Source: Natronorubrum texcoconense (GTDB lineage Archaea > Halobacteriota > Halobacteria > Halobacteriales > Natrialbaceae). From it: DNA of 64,000 nt. Position 1 is the first letter of the stretch, and every line of letters starts with the position of its first letter. The position numbers were made by a program, and so were the translations under genes. Below, one piece after another: positions 52,344-61,173 of the stretch. The stretch is taken from positions 124,001 through 188,000 of the forward strand of contig NZ_FNFE01000003.1 of NCBI RefSeq assembly GCF_900100335.1. Reading direction: 5' to 3'. The notes below the pieces were generated by a model, which saw only the letters and a list, made by a program, of their open reading frames with translations, did no database searches and was not told the DNA's origin.

Positions 52344-53031
52344 ATCTCCCTCGTTCGACCCCCGGCTCAATGAACGACTCGGACTGGATTTCCCGATTGC
52401 GCTCAGCCAATCGGCCCCACTCCGCGAGCCCGTCCGCGATAAACTCGCTCGAGAACCCCAGTTGCTCCCCCACCGCGATCAGTTCGCGGGGCGCCCGCAA
52501 CTCGAGGTGCGAGGCGGGGTCCGCGCTCACGACGTAGGGTGCGTCGTAGTAGTCGACGATCTCTTCGAGTTTACGCAGCGACTGGATCTCCCTGACCCGA
52601 CGGCCGCCGCTCTTTCGGAGGACCCCCGAGAGGGAGAACTCGAGGCGAACGCCGTTCTCGACGGCGGCTTTCACGAGGACGTGGTTGATGTCGCCGTGAT
52701 CGGCCATCGGATGGGCGAGCACGTCGACTTTGTCGTTTTCGACCGCGAACCGATTCATGTCGTTCGTCCCGCCGTGAAGCGCGACGATGGTCTGGTCGGT
52801 GCGATAGTTGCCGACGGAGCCGCCGGCCTCCTGCGGGCTGTCGGCCCGGATCTCGACGCCCTCCACGACGTCGATGTCGTACTCCTCGCGGATTTCCGCG
52901 GCGTCGTACTCGGCCCGCGAGCCGTGGTGGTTGCGGACGACCACGCCCTCGAAGCCGTAGTCGGCCGCCGTCTTAGCGAGTCTGGCGACCGTGCTCTCTC
53001 CGTCGGGATGGGCGTGGACGGCCTCGTACAT
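52327..53031 (-). CDS. RNase P protein component 3 (Rpp30)
   Basis: A 234-residue TIM-barrel protein of the Rpp30 family. 'MYEAVHAHPDGESTVARLAK' is the usual start, followed by 'GFEGVVVRNHH', 'VVEGVEIRADSPQEAGG', 'VDVLAHPMADHGDINHVLVK' and 'LEFSLSGVLRKSGG', all landmarks of the archaeal family. It is the promoter-proximal gene of the RNase P-proteasome unit. The upstream frame extension of 24 residues has no family signal. Confidence 0.9.
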   Translation of the reverse strand: MYEAVHAHPDGESTVARLAKTAADYGFEGVVVRNHHGSRAEYDAAEIREEYDIDVVEGVEIRADSPQEAGGSVGNYRTDQTIVALHGGTNDMNRFAVENDKVDVLAHPMADHGDINHVLVKAAVENGVRLEFSLSGVLRKSGGRRVREIQSLRKLEEIVDYYDAPYVVSADPASHLELRAPRELIAVGEQLGFSSEFIADGLAEWGRLAERNREIQSESFIEPGVERGRYEKEP

Positions 53032-53099
53032 ACTCGAGTCGTCTCGCGGCGGCGACTTGGGGTTTGCGCCATCTACCGAACAGAAATTCGTGGCCGGGA

Positions 53100-53128
53100 G
53101 CACGCTCGCCGGAACCCGGCGAGCGTGC
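53100..53128. repeat. Perfect 13-bp inverted repeat with 3-bp loop
   Basis: GCACGCTCGCCGG-AAC-CCGGCGAGCGTGC, about 70 to 100 bp upstream of the Rpp30 start. Such a stable hairpin in a promoter region may be a terminator of transcripts from upstream or a cruciform regulatory site. Confidence 0.7.
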
Positions 53129-53253
53129 GACCCGGGGGAGGGCAGGCCCTCACCCGACGCTCACCGCGAGCGAACGTAGTGAGCGAGCGGGCCGACGACT
53201 GATGTGAGTGAGGACTGAAAGGACGAACGAACGGAAAGAGGAGTGCTTTTGAT

Positions 53254-53332
53254 CGAAATTTTACCGAGTGCCAGCGCGCTGTGCGGCAGCTACGCTGCCG
53301 TCAGCGCGAAACAAACGCAGAGTAAAATTTCG
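53254..53332 (-). terminator. Nested hairpin after the TbsP-like gene
   Basis: Three nested inverted repeats: outer CGAAATTTTAC/GTAAAATTTCG (11 bp), middle CGCGCTG/CAGCGCG (7 bp) and inner CGGCAGC-TAC-GCTGCCG (7 bp). The structure begins seven bases after the stop codon of the minus-strand TbsP-like gene, and a T-rich GATCAAAAGCAC-type tract lies beyond. It is probably a transcription terminator or 3' end stabiliser, though a small palindromic mobile remnant is also possible. Confidence 0.55.
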
Positions 53333-53338
53333 TTTGTC

Positions 53339-54157
53339 CTAGTTGAGAATCGACTGTGCGACCGTTGCGAGCTGGCCGTTGTCGGCCTCGTTGAGTCGGT
53401 CGTCGCCGATCTTGAGGCGGAGTCGCGGTCGGCCGACGTCGATCGGGACCTTCTCGGTGTCGATGAGGCCCATATCCTCGAGTTTGGTCTTCGTTCGGCT
53501 AAAGGTCGCCTTGGAGGCGATGCCGACGTCCTCGCCCCACTTGCTGATGTCGTACAGCAGCGCTTCGTTCTTGGCCGCGACGAGCAGCGAAATCGTCACT
53601 TCGTCGAGCCCGTCGCCGTCGCCGCGGGCGGTCTCGAGCGAGTTGAGGATCGCCGTGAAGTCCTCCTCGGCGTCGGGGCTAATCTCGTCGGCGAGCGTCT
53701 CGCGAACGGCCGTGATCGGCGGCGTTCGGAGGTTGAACTGGGAGGCGTCCGCCCAGCGACCCGCGTAGGTGTCGAACGTGTCCTCGACGAAGCTGTCGTC
53801 GTCGGTGACGAGCCCGCCGACGCGATCGCCGGCGTGGACGACGGCAATGACGCGCTCGTCGGTGACGAGCAGCGAGTTTTCGGGGGCTTCCTCGAGCGTG
53901 CGCAGGGCGAGTGCGTCCTGGCTGATGAGGTCAGCAGCGTTCGAGGCGACGATGAAGTCGTCCATGACGTCTTTCAGCGTCCGTTCGTCGGCGAGCATGT
54001 GTACCGTCGGCAGATCACCGTCGAACGCGGTCGCGACTGAAACGAACTCTTCGATCGCATCTGCGGACGGGTTGACCATGTACACGTCGCCTGACGCGTC
54101 CTCGAGGATGGAGTCGAGGATATCGTCAATCTGGTGGTTGAGTAAATTCGAGGTCAT
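53339..54157 (-). CDS. TbsP-like transcriptional regulator (DUF5821)
   Basis: A 272-residue protein. The N-terminal half is a sensor-like domain ('MTSNLLNHQIDDILDSILED', 'NSLLVTDERVIAVVHAGDRV'). The C-terminal half contains a winged helix ('ISLLVAAKNEALLYDISKWG', 'GIASKATFSRTKTKLEDMGL', 'KVPIDVGRPRLRLKI'). I recall this as DUF5821, the family of TbsP, which modifies TrmB-controlled glucose-responsive genes in Haloferax/Halobacterium. No signal peptide. A TAAGTGCTTTG-type AT-rich promoter lies upstream. Confidence 0.78.
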   Translation of the reverse strand: MTSNLLNHQIDDILDSILEDASGDVYMVNPSADAIEEFVSVATAFDGDLPTVHMLADERTLKDVMDDFIVASNAADLISQDALALRTLEEAPENSLLVTDERVIAVVHAGDRVGGLVTDDDSFVEDTFDTYAGRWADASQFNLRTPPITAVRETLADEISPDAEEDFTAILNSLETARGDGDGLDEVTISLLVAAKNEALLYDISKWGEDVGIASKATFSRTKTKLEDMGLIDTEKVPIDVGRPRLRLKIGDDRLNEADNGQLATVAQSILN

Positions 54158-54410
54158 GTCTATACAGAAGTAAGCGTTAGCAAAGCACTTAATTTTGTTG
54201 GCCGATTCACCGCTACAACTTGAACTCTGCCGATGTTTGCGGTAGGATTTGTCGATTCTTCCATCGAATTTTCAGTACGCTTTCAAGATACAATGACGAT
54301 TGCGGAACACGATTGCGGCGGAGTCGTGCGATAGGCGCCCCCTCGGTCGACTGTGCAGTTCACGCTCGGTTCGATGCGGATCCCGGAAAGCGGTCAGTGT
54401 GCGATCCGTG

Positions 54411-54530
54411 TTAGGGTCCGCTGTACGTGCTGACCCGGTTGAGAACGTTGAAATCTCCGCCCAGTGATGCCGTGACTGTAACCGTCTCGTACAGTGCCGT
54501 ACTAACCTCGAGTATGAGCATCGGTTCCAT
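54411..54530 (-). CDS. 39-residue protein ending in a TYSGP tail
   Basis: Minus-strand frame 'MEPMLILEVSTALYETVTVT' ending 'NVLNRVSTYSGP'. A TATA box TTAAATAG is centred 28 bp before the ATG, as expected of a leaderless gene. The last residues, Arg-Val-Ser-Thr-Tyr-Ser-Gly-Pro, match the end of the other tiny gene 400 bp away on the opposite strand. The codon third positions are G/C-rich, like real genes here. Function unknown. Confidence 0.5.
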   Translation of the reverse strand: MEPMLILEVSTALYETVTVTASLGGDFNVLNRVSTYSGP

Positions 54531-54842
54531 ACGGTACCATAGTGCACGACGCTCTATTTAACTATACTGGACAAGTTAAAAAATCAGCAGATACCACAAA
54601 TCGATTAACAGTGGTGACGAGTTATGGGTCGGGCGCAGTAAGTCGCCGTCGGATAGGATTCGAGCGATAACTGCGGAACTATCGACGCGTTTGCCACCCA
54701 CGGACGGAGACTCCGGTTCCCCGTACACACGCGGCAGGGCCGCGACTCGCGGAAACGTTCTCGGATACGGCGATAAATTGAGCACGAGCGCGCCTGTTAC
54801 CGATCCACTACGTATATGGGCGCGTCGGCCAAAGGCGGTCGC
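54531..54842 (+). other. Gap between two divergent tiny genes
   Basis: 312 bp holding the two divergent promoters: TTAAATAG on the minus strand at 54554-54561 and CGTATATGG on the plus strand at 54811-54819. The AT-rich part near 54560-54610 has no gene. Nothing else was recognised. Confidence 0.45.
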
Positions 54843-54965
54843 ATGCGTGACACGTACACCTGTTCTCGAGATGTGACGGTCGACGCCGTTGATCAGTCGT
54901 CGGAGGCGACGATGCGGTCGGAGCGGTTGCGGGCGAAGCGGGTCACGACCTACAGCGGACCGTGA
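54843..54965 (+). CDS. 40-residue protein ending in a TYSGP tail, against the CHAT gene
   Basis: 'MRDTYTCSRDVTVDAVDQSS' ending 'RLRAKRVTTYSGP'. The TATA box CGTATATGG is centred 28 bp before the ATG. Its stop codon TGA is immediately followed by the complementary TCA stop of the CHAT gene, giving TGATCA with no spacer. The C-terminal Arg-Val-x-Thr-Tyr-Ser-Gly-Pro tail is shared with the other tiny gene. A single Cys is present. It may be a partner or substrate of the CHAT protein, which is speculation from position only. Confidence 0.5.
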   Translation: MRDTYTCSRDVTVDAVDQSSEATMRSERLRAKRVTTYSGP

Positions 54966-57083
54966 TCAGCGATCGAACCGGTCTGCGAGTTCTTTCGACC
55001 AGTAGAGGTCGCCGTCGTAGATGACCGACGCATCGGTTTCACGGAGTAAGGAGTGGACGCCGGACTCGGAGAGCGTGAAGTTCGACGTCCCGCCGCAGAG
55101 ATACGCGTACTCGTTGTCCTCGGTGTGGGGGAAGTAGTACGACCCCGTCACTCGCGTCGAGTAACAGTCGAACGTGGCCAGATACTGGACGGCCTCGGAG
55201 TCGAGTTCCTCGAGCGTGATGGTGATCGGTAACTGGTGTTCGCCCTGCCCGAGCGAGTGTGTCCCGTCGCCGACAACTGCGTAGTCTTTCCCCATCATGA
55301 TACGCCGGCGTGCGAGTCCCATCGCGCGCTCGATACTGAATCCGTGGACGAGCAGTTTGGCGAACGTCGATCCGACCTTGATCGCGTGATCGTTCAACAC
55401 CTTCGTGAACGTGACCGCGCCGGCGACGCTCCCCTTCTCGATCAGTCCCATCCCCTCGTAGTAGGAGCCACACGCGTTGAGGAAGAACGTCTGGGCGTTG
55501 CACCGACTCAGGCTGTCGGTCGAGAGGTAGCCGTCCGGACAGCGGAGGCCGTCGGTCTCGCAGTGACCGATGTAGTGGACGAAATCGTGGTCGTCCTCGA
55601 AGACGTGGGCGAGGTCGGCCGTCGTCAGCGACTCCTCGACGGTGACGTCCATCGTCAACTCCGTGGAGCGCTGGCGGTAGATTCTGGCGACGTCGTCGTG
55701 CTCGCCGGCCATCTCCGGATCGTTCAGGACGACGCAGATCGAGGTCGAATCGCTCGAGCGCTCGATGAAGTCGAGTCGGTTGTGGTAGGCGTTCAGCGTC
55801 GTTTTGAAGACGTCGATGGGAACGCCGTCCGCAAGCCAGCCGTGGACCCGACCGTTTCGGAGTTCGGGTTTGACGATATCTACCGACGCGACTTTGCCGG
55901 CGCTCGCCCTGTCGAGTGGGGCGGTATCGGGTTCGGCGTCTCGACTGCCGCCGCGGTAGAAGTCCTCCAGCGACCGTTCGACCAGCTCTCGCCCCTCGAG
56001 TTCGGAGGTTCGGGGGGTGTAGATCATGCTCAGGCGATCGAGCAGGAAGGGAAGCGACTCGATGCTCTCGTACGTCGGCGAGACGTACGTCGAGAGGTGC
56101 CAGTCGGGGAGTCGGTGCTCGATCGCCGCGTAGGGGACGTCCAGGTAGGTCGCGAGTCGCTCCTGTGGGCTCGCCTCGTACAGTTCGTCGGCGTCGAGTC
56201 CGAGCACCTCGAGGACGCTTAGCTCCGCCAGATCGGTTCCGTACGGACCGGCGTTGCGCACGAGACAGTCGAGGAAGAACACCTTCCGGAGCAGTCGCTC
56301 GACGTCGCGTTCGAGCCCGGGCATCGGCGAGAGGCGCGTTTCGATCGCGAACTCGGGAACGCGGAGCGTCGGCCGAACGGGAGTAGTCCCGCGGTGATCG
56401 CTGGTTCGGACGGTCGCCTGAAGGTAGTAGGCGAGCGGGGCGGTCACGAACAGCGATTCGTACTCCGGGGGCACGACCAGTTCGATCCCCGACTCGGAGA
56501 AGTCGTCGCGAATGCCGTCGGGGATCTCGAGCGTGTCGCCACGTTCGAGGAGCGACGGATGGCCACGGAGGGTTGGGTAGGTTCGGTCCGGCCCGTCCGT
56601 CTTGTGCGAGGCGGCGAGGTGGGAGATCCCCGCCGCGAGTCCGTCGGGCGTATCCGGGACGGTGATCGTTCCCGCGGGGAGTTCGTGGTGGCTCCGGAAG
56701 CCGATGATAACGCGGATCCGATCCGGAAACGTGACGACGGTCTCCTCGAAGCCGTCGGTCTTTTCGATCGTCGCCGCGCCGGAAAATCGAAGATAGGTCT
56801 TGATCTCCGTATCGATGTCGACGACGTACTCGCCGGGCGGGAGCGAGAGCGGCGAGCCGTCGGGGTCGAGTTCGTGTTGCTCGTCCGAACCGAGCGAGAA
56901 CACGTAGGCGACGGCGTGGGGGAAACGGAGCTCGTTCGTCGTCACGACCGCAGTCTCGTCGACCGGGCGCTGGATATCCGGGCCGGGACCATCGACGACG
57001 AGTTCGCCACCCTGGACCGACAACTCGGTGTTGTCGGCGTCCGTGACGCGGAGCGTCCCGTCGTCCATCGCCCACTCTATCAT
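54966..57083 (-). CDS. CHAT-domain (caspase-like) protein
   Basis: A 705-residue soluble protein. The C-terminal CHAT domain (about residues 430-620) has the protease dyad positions His in 'FVHYIGHCETDG' (H503 or H507) and Cys538 in 'FFLNACGSYYEGMGL', then 'AGAVTFTKVLNDHAIKVGST'. The first 250 residues are beta-rich and may bind a ligand or partner; the region 255-400 is helical. CHAT proteins are separase/caspase relatives used in bacterial and archaeal defence and cell-death systems, often cleaving a partner encoded next door. The neighbouring tiny genes are the only candidates here. Confidence 0.82.
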   Translation of the reverse strand: MIEWAMDDGTLRVTDADNTELSVQGGELVVDGPGPDIQRPVDETAVVTTNELRFPHAVAYVFSLGSDEQHELDPDGSPLSLPPGEYVVDIDTEIKTYLRFSGAATIEKTDGFEETVVTFPDRIRVIIGFRSHHELPAGTITVPDTPDGLAAGISHLAASHKTDGPDRTYPTLRGHPSLLERGDTLEIPDGIRDDFSESGIELVVPPEYESLFVTAPLAYYLQATVRTSDHRGTTPVRPTLRVPEFAIETRLSPMPGLERDVERLLRKVFFLDCLVRNAGPYGTDLAELSVLEVLGLDADELYEASPQERLATYLDVPYAAIEHRLPDWHLSTYVSPTYESIESLPFLLDRLSMIYTPRTSELEGRELVERSLEDFYRGGSRDAEPDTAPLDRASAGKVASVDIVKPELRNGRVHGWLADGVPIDVFKTTLNAYHNRLDFIERSSDSTSICVVLNDPEMAGEHDDVARIYRQRSTELTMDVTVEESLTTADLAHVFEDDHDFVHYIGHCETDGLRCPDGYLSTDSLSRCNAQTFFLNACGSYYEGMGLIEKGSVAGAVTFTKVLNDHAIKVGSTFAKLLVHGFSIERAMGLARRRIMMGKDYAVVGDGTHSLGQGEHQLPITITLEELDSEAVQYLATFDCYSTRVTGSYYFPHTEDNEYAYLCGGTSNFTLSESGVHSLLRETDASVIYDGDLYWSKELADRFDR

Positions 57084-57297
57084 TCGGTACGCTGAATGTT
57101 CCTCCGGTAAGTTAGTTGTATCGGGTGGGGAAACGAACAGGGGATAGATCGGTCGTCACTCGATCGAGAACGTCAGTCCGTTTGGAAGTTACGCGGGGGT
57201 TCTCGAGCGCTCTCTCGACCCGTTCGAGACGCGCGAGTAGTGGCTCCACTTGCCGAAGACGGGTACACTTATGCGGACGCCAGACCGCACAACGAAC

Positions 57298-58545
57298 ATG
57301 GACCACGAGCACGTTCGGGACGTCGATCCCGCCGTCGCCGATGCACTCGAGGGAGAGGTAGATCGCCAGCGGAACTCGCTGCAGATGATCGCCAGCGAGA
57401 ACCACGTCAGCGAGGCCGTCATCGACGCGCAGGGGAGCGCGTTGACGAACAAGTACGCCGAAGGCTATCCTGGCTCCCGGTACTACGGCGGCTGCGAGTA
57501 CGCCGACGAGATCGAACAGCTCGCGATCGATCGCGCCCAGGACCTGTTCGGAGCCGAGCACATCAACGTCCAGCCCCACTCCGGCACGCAGGCGAACCAG
57601 GCCGTCTACTTCGCGATGCTCGAGCCGGGCGACAAGATCCTCTCGCTGGACCTGACCCACGGCGGCCACCTGAGCCACGGTCACCCGGCGAACTTCGTCG
57701 GCCAGTTCTACGAGGTCGAACAGTACGAGGTCGACCCGGACACCGGCTACCTCGACTACGAGGGGCTGGCCGAACAGGCCGAGGCGTTCGAACCCGACAT
57801 CATCGTCTCGGGCTACTCCGCGTACCCGCGCGAAGTCGAGTGGGAACGCATCCAGGAGGCCGCCGACAGCGTCGGCGCGCTCCACCTCGCCGACATCGCC
57901 CACATCACGGGGCTCGTCGCCGCCGGCGTCCACGACTCGCCGGTCGGTACCGCCGACTTCGTCACCGGTTCGACACACAAAACCATCCGCGCCGGCCGCG
58001 GCGGCATCGTCATGTGCGGCGAGGAGTACGCCGACGACATCGACTCGGCGGTGTTCCCCGGCGGACAGGGCGGCCCCCTCATGCACAACGTCGCCGGCAA
58101 GGCCGTCGGCTTCAAGGAGGCCCTCGAGCCCGACTTCCTCGAGTACGCCGAGCAGACGATCGCGAACGCGAAGGCGCTCGGCGAGAGCCTCGTCGACAAC
58201 GGCTTCTCGCTGGTTTCGGACGGGACGGACAACCACCTCGTGCTCGTCGACCTCCGCGAGAGCCACCCCGAGACGAGCGGCGGCGACGCCGAGGAGGCCC
58301 TCGAGGACGCCGGCATCGTCCTCAACGGGAACACGGTTCCCGGCGAGACGCGCTCGGCCTTTGACCCCTCGGGCATCCGCGCCGGGACGCCCGCGCTGAC
58401 GACCCGCGGCTTCGACGAGGACGACTGTCGCAAGGTCGGCGACCTGATCGCCCGTGTGATCGACGCGCCGGAAGACGAGTCGGTCATCGACGAGGTTCGC
58501 GAGGAAGTCCAGTCGCTGTGTGACGCGAACCCGCTGTACGGATAG
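57298..58545 (+). CDS. glyA: Serine hydroxymethyltransferase
   Basis: A 415-residue PLP enzyme that converts serine and a tetrahydrofolate-type carrier to glycine and the methylene derivative. 'NSLQMIASENHVSEAV', 'TNKYAEGYPGSRYYGG', 'NVQPHSGTQANQAVYFAML', 'HLSHGHPANF' and the PLP-lysine segment 'TGSTHKTIRAGRGG' are all in the expected order and spacing. The start ATG gives the normal length. FolD is encoded 3.5 kb downstream, so both steps of one-carbon supply lie in this part. Confidence 0.95.
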   Translation: MDHEHVRDVDPAVADALEGEVDRQRNSLQMIASENHVSEAVIDAQGSALTNKYAEGYPGSRYYGGCEYADEIEQLAIDRAQDLFGAEHINVQPHSGTQANQAVYFAMLEPGDKILSLDLTHGGHLSHGHPANFVGQFYEVEQYEVDPDTGYLDYEGLAEQAEAFEPDIIVSGYSAYPREVEWERIQEAADSVGALHLADIAHITGLVAAGVHDSPVGTADFVTGSTHKTIRAGRGGIVMCGEEYADDIDSAVFPGGQGGPLMHNVAGKAVGFKEALEPDFLEYAEQTIANAKALGESLVDNGFSLVSDGTDNHLVLVDLRESHPETSGGDAEEALEDAGIVLNGNTVPGETRSAFDPSGIRAGTPALTTRGFDEDDCRKVGDLIARVIDAPEDESVIDEVREEVQSLCDANPLYG

Positions 58546-58669
58546 GAACCGACGGTAGCACCCTTCGGCCGCGGGAGATTGACTTTTGTTTTGCGGTCTG
58601 TGAACGACCGCTCGCGAGACCCGGTCCGTCTCTACCGCGACGAGAGTGAGGCGTGGCGGCGGCCCGGCA

Positions 58670-59398
58670 TCACCGCTTCTCGAGTATCGCTCGCCACTGG
58701 GTATCGCCGTACCTGGTCGCGGCGACGTCCCACGGCGTCCCGATCGTCGCTTCCCGGAGTCGGTCGACGCTGAACACGCGAAAGAGCAGCGTTCGCCCGA
58801 CGTCGCCCTCGTACTCGCAGTGGTACACTCGATGGGCGAGCCCGGGTGCCGGGTCGTCTCGGTAGCCGAAGACCTCGTTCGCAGCGTCGTCCCTCGGAAT
58901 GTAGTTGTCGAGGACCGCCGTCGCATCCGGCGTCGTCACGTATGCGAGATCCTCGAGAAATGCACGAACCCCGTGCATCGATCCTGCCAGTCCGACCTGC
59001 GTCCCGATCGAGTGAACCGAACGGAACCGATCGCGGTCGAAGTGGTCGGGGAGCGAAAACATGTCCGCCTGACGGGCGTCGTTCACGCCGCGATCCCGCA
59101 TCGTCTCGACGAGGTGGTCGCTGACGTCGATCGCGACGGTCTCGAACCGATCCTGGTAGTAGAGCGCGTCTCTCCCCGCGCCGGCACCCAGATCGAGCAA
59201 CGGCCCGTTCAGCCATCGATCCCGCCACGCGGCGTCGTCGTGTTCGCCGAAGTACCAGTCCTCGATCGCGTGTTCACGTCTCGCGCCGCCGTCACGGTCG
59301 AAAAGCGGTGCCTCTCGGTTGCCGAGGTGGTGGTCGCGAATCGCACGTCCGAACGGATCAGTCGGCGTCACAGTGTGTGACACACGCTCAGATCTCAT
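58670..59398 (-). CDS. SAM-dependent methyltransferase
   Basis: 242 residues with AdoMet motif I 'LLDLGAGAGRDALYY', 'VAIDVSDHLVETMRDRGV' and 'RSVHSIGTQVGLAGSMHGV'. A substrate-side C-terminal region is 'VYHCEYEGDVGRTLLFRVF'. I do not recognise the target. The start chosen is 'MRSERVSHTVTPTDPFG'; an in-frame ATG 16 codons further out is possible but lies in sequence with no family signal. It stands alone between glyA and a permease. Confidence 0.83.
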   Translation of the reverse strand: MRSERVSHTVTPTDPFGRAIRDHHLGNREAPLFDRDGGARREHAIEDWYFGEHDDAAWRDRWLNGPLLDLGAGAGRDALYYQDRFETVAIDVSDHLVETMRDRGVNDARQADMFSLPDHFDRDRFRSVHSIGTQVGLAGSMHGVRAFLEDLAYVTTPDATAVLDNYIPRDDAANEVFGYRDDPAPGLAHRVYHCEYEGDVGRTLLFRVFSVDRLREATIGTPWDVAATRYGDTQWRAILEKR

Positions 59399-59577
59399 AA
59401 CTCCACAATGAATTTCGGTACCGATCCACACCGATTTGAACAGCACCTGGGCTCGAGACGCTCGTCACGGACAGGTTCGACACTAGCGACTCAGAAATTC
59501 GAAGCCGCTACGATCGATTGGAGAAACGGCTGCCAACCGTCAACCGTGGGTGAGTTGGCGGGGCGAGGAGGTTCGGG

Positions 59578-61026
59578 TTAGTCGTCGCTGTCAGTGTCGC
59601 TGCCGATCGACTCGTGTTTGTGCAACAGCGCCATCTTGTCCCGAAGGTCCTCGCCGTCCTTGTCGTACGTGCGAACGCGGTAGACGTACAGCAGCGAGAC
59701 CAGCGCGATCCAGCCGAACTGAACCCCGAGTGCACTCGGTGCACCGAGTGCGACGAACACCATGAAGATCGCCGAGACGATGACGTTCCCCACGGCGACG
59801 ACCTTCAGCAGCGGCATCGGGAGCTTGTAGAACGAGTACTCGTACCGATCCGGGAAGATCTTCGGGAGGTTCCACAGCGCGACGCCGCTGATCATGAAGC
59901 TGATGAAGATGCCGGTGACGGTGATCGTCACGAGCCAGTCGAGCACGTCGACCGCGAGTATCCCACCGAGGGAACCGGTCAGTGGCGCGACCAGCAGCGG
60001 CGGCAGCGCGAGCAACAACAGCGCGCGATTCGGCGTGCCGAATCGGTCGTCGATCCCCGCGAAGAAGTTGGGAATAACGTCGTCTCGCGCCGCGCGCATG
60101 ATCGTTCGCGAGTAAGACGTGTACAGCGTGTTCGTCGTCGTCGCGGCGGCGACGAGTGCGCCGAACGCGACGAACGCGATCGCCCAGCCGGGCATGATCC
60201 CTTCCGCGACGGCTGCGAGACCGCCTTCGACGGCTTCGCCGTCGTCGCCCACGATCTCCTGCCACGGCACCGCACCGATCAGCGCCACGATGATACCGAT
60301 CGTCAGGATTGCGACGAGCGTCATTCCTGCCGCCAGCACGCGCGGGATATTCTTCGCCGGATTCTCGAGTTCCTCGCCGATCTCGATGATCATTGCAAAG
60401 CCCTGGAACGGGATGTACAGGGTCACGGCGGCGAGGAAGAACGGTGCGTAGCCGTCGGCGAATGGTTCACCCTCGCCCGACGGGAACAGCGGATCGAAGT
60501 TCGACGCGTCGAACGAGGTGAGTCCGCCGGCGATGAACGTGAGCATCGCGGCCATCAACAGACAGACCAGCACGATCTGGATGTTCGCCGCCAACCGCAC
60601 GCCGACGTAGTTGAACACGAGAAAGGCCCCGAGAAGGAGGTAGACCGAGAGCAGCGTGGGCAAGTCGGCAAAGACGGGGACGTACTCGGCAAAGCCGAGC
60701 GCGGCGAACAGGAGGTACGCCCAGACGGACATGATCGGCACCGCAACCCCCAAGAACCCCCAGTACGGTCCGACGAGTCGCGAGGCGTAGACGTACGCCC
60801 CGCCGGCGACCGGAATAGCACCCCCGAGTTGTAACAGCAACAGGATGCCTAACACCATCGGGATGATGGATAACAAAATCGCGACGATGATACTCGGGCC
60901 GGCAACGACTGCCATTTGCGTCGGCACGATGAAAATGCTCATCCCCACCGCCGTCCCGATGAGCAGTGCAACCGCAGCAATCGGTCCAACCTTCTCGTTA
61001 ATCAGCTTGAATTCGTCTCCCGACAT
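59578..61026 (-). CDS. APC-family amino acid permease
   Basis: A 482-residue permease with about twelve helices. The first helices 'VALLIGTAVGMSIFIVPTQM' and 'GILLLLQLGGAIPVAGGAYV' carry the APC-fold glycine breaks, and 'GEELENPAKNIPRVLAAGM' is the typical loop after helix six. The C-terminal tail is 'GSDTDSDD'. Start 'MSGDEFKLINEKVGPIAAV', preceded by an AT-rich TATTTTAAAG stretch about 35-40 bp upstream. Likely amino acid uptake or exchange. Confidence 0.9.
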   Translation of the reverse strand: MSGDEFKLINEKVGPIAAVALLIGTAVGMSIFIVPTQMAVVAGPSIIVAILLSIIPMVLGILLLLQLGGAIPVAGGAYVYASRLVGPYWGFLGVAVPIMSVWAYLLFAALGFAEYVPVFADLPTLLSVYLLLGAFLVFNYVGVRLAANIQIVLVCLLMAAMLTFIAGGLTSFDASNFDPLFPSGEGEPFADGYAPFFLAAVTLYIPFQGFAMIIEIGEELENPAKNIPRVLAAGMTLVAILTIGIIVALIGAVPWQEIVGDDGEAVEGGLAAVAEGIMPGWAIAFVAFGALVAAATTTNTLYTSYSRTIMRAARDDVIPNFFAGIDDRFGTPNRALLLLALPPLLVAPLTGSLGGILAVDVLDWLVTITVTGIFISFMISGVALWNLPKIFPDRYEYSFYKLPMPLLKVVAVGNVIVSAIFMVFVALGAPSALGVQFGWIALVSLLYVYRVRTYDKDGEDLRDKMALLHKHESIGSDTDSDD

Positions 61027-61173
61027 CGATAGTCCGTCAGAGTATGACACCCAAGGGTTCTTTAAAATACTTATTTCTAGGGAAACACGTTCGGGCGGCT
61101 TGAGTCGGCGATCGAGATCATCGACTCTCCGGTTCGCGTACCTTTTTGTGGGCGTTCCGCGACACCGTGTCTC

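Noticed and set aside
54272..54547. 91-codon minus-strand frame overlapping the 39-residue gene in another frame
   Set aside because: Rich in Arg, His and Cys with no TATA box at the right distance; the 39-residue frame has better composition and a TATA box 28 bp upstream.
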